Shown here: positions 63,660-64,000 of the stretch, piece after piece
Position numbering within the stretch: position 1 is the first letter of the stretch
Layout: each line of letters opens with the position of its first letter
From: Haematococcus lacustris
Taxonomy: Eukaryota; Chlorophyta; Chlorophyceae; Chlamydomonadales; Haematococcaceae
Direction: 5' to 3'
DNA length: 64,000 nucleotides
NCBI GenBank assembly: GCA_030144725.1
Contig: JASKMD010000016.1
Coordinates: forward strand, 2,907,567-2,971,566
Program-made: the position numbers and the translations under genes
The notes under the pieces: generated by a model
What the model saw: the letters and a program-made list of their open reading frames with translations, nothing else
What the model was told of the DNA's origin: nothing
Database searches by the model: none

Positions 63660-64000
63660 ATCAACAGCTGGTCGAGCAGGCCGCTGCGTTCGTGCCCTTT
63701 GTGACGGAGGAGCTGCCACCCTCAACACGAGTGGCCTACCTCAGCCCACCAGCAGACGCAGGGCTGAGCGGCGGGTGGGAGGCGCTGGATGCTCCAGCAG
63801 GCGTCGAGCAGGGCGGGATGAGCAGCTCAACGTCTGAGTCTGGGTCTGAGTCTGAGTCTGAGTCTGAGTCTGAGTCAGGGGCTGAGTCTGGGGCCAGGTC
63901 GCAGGCGGGGTTGGAGTCAAGGCCTCAGGCTGCAATGGGAACTGAGGCCAGGTCTGAATCTGAGTACGAATCCGATTCTGAATCTGAATCTGATTATGAG
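63660..64000 (+). CDS. Giant gene, right edge: FVPFV module and acidic Ser-Glu repeat, runs off the window
   Basis: Reads QQLVEQAAAFVPFVTEELPP, AYLSPPADAGLSGGWEALDA and then MSSSTSESGSESESESESES, ending in SESEYESDSESESDYE with no stop before 64000. It corresponds to 59730-60070 of the previous copy. The gene therefore continues to the right. Confidence 0.55.

Larger units (their letters stand above)
58796..64000 (+). repeat. Second-order duplication with a ~3.95-kb period
   Basis: 58796 onward recurs from 62761 (offset 3,965), and 59648 onward recurs from 63578 (offset 3,930). Shared protein: HEL.VSPASGLSPRGPGAGS, LMQSVLASVS.ASGEGEEGA, ADLVPSLTSCPPLALGAAQG, LVPFVSPSNRGSTHL and TEELPPSTRVAYLSPPADAG. 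The right-hand copy is cut by the window end. Confidence 0.85.

Overview
The window is nuclear DNA of a green alga. The evidence is GC-rich, CAG/CTG-laden sequence, short-intron genes with GTGAGT/GTGCGT donors and C-rich acceptors, Gln/Ala/Pro homopolymer proteins and chlorophyte-type protein families. The style fits a chlorophycean such as Haematococcus; that name is an inference from remembered similarity. It is a draft assembly: there is a 500-N scaffold gap (4788-5287) flanked by duplicated sequence, and many reading-frame switches fall in or near homopolymer runs. I found no rRNA gene, no intact tRNA gene and no CRISPR array.

Layout. (1) 0.3-12.2 kb, minus strand: a multi-exon membrane-protein gene that I assign to the TRP-like (Flc/Pkd2-type) channel family. 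Most of its splice phases agree. A long Pro/Gln-rich, partly coiled-coil tail continues toward the left edge. (2) 13.3-14.7 kb, minus strand: a transposase-like protein with an RNase-H-fold look and a SAP-like C-terminus. (3) 14.74-20.91 kb, minus strand: a complete, very young Ty3/gypsy chromovirus with identical 230-bp LTRs and TSD GGACG. It separates the transposase-like exon from minus-strand exons of an unknown gene at 21.3-23.3 kb. (4) 24.34-31.89 kb, plus strand: a second chromovirus with 192/194-bp LTRs and TSD CTACA. Its RT domain is split by a 992-bp DNA transposon with perfect 26-bp terminal inverted repeats. (5) 32.6-37.4 kb, plus strand: a seven-exon zinc-finger, Gln-rich regulator whose splice phases all close (792 codons). 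(6) 40.3-41.1 kb: a broken TnpB/Fanzor-like gene. (7) 41.86 kb to the right edge, plus strand: a very large gene with an N-terminal TLDc domain, then thousands of residues of disordered sequence holding novel repeated motifs, and from 53 kb onward kilobase-scale tandemly duplicated coding modules.

Points of most interest: both retroelements place one in-frame UAG followed by GG between gag and protease, which suggests stop-codon readthrough; both LTRs carry a perfect tRNA T-arm-like hairpin; both share a 14-nt primer-binding site although their LTRs are otherwise unrelated; and the TLDc gene contains two repeat families that I do not recognise from any described protein. The host genes do not form a pathway that can be read from the sequence; they are separate loci in a region shaped by mobile elements and simple repeats.
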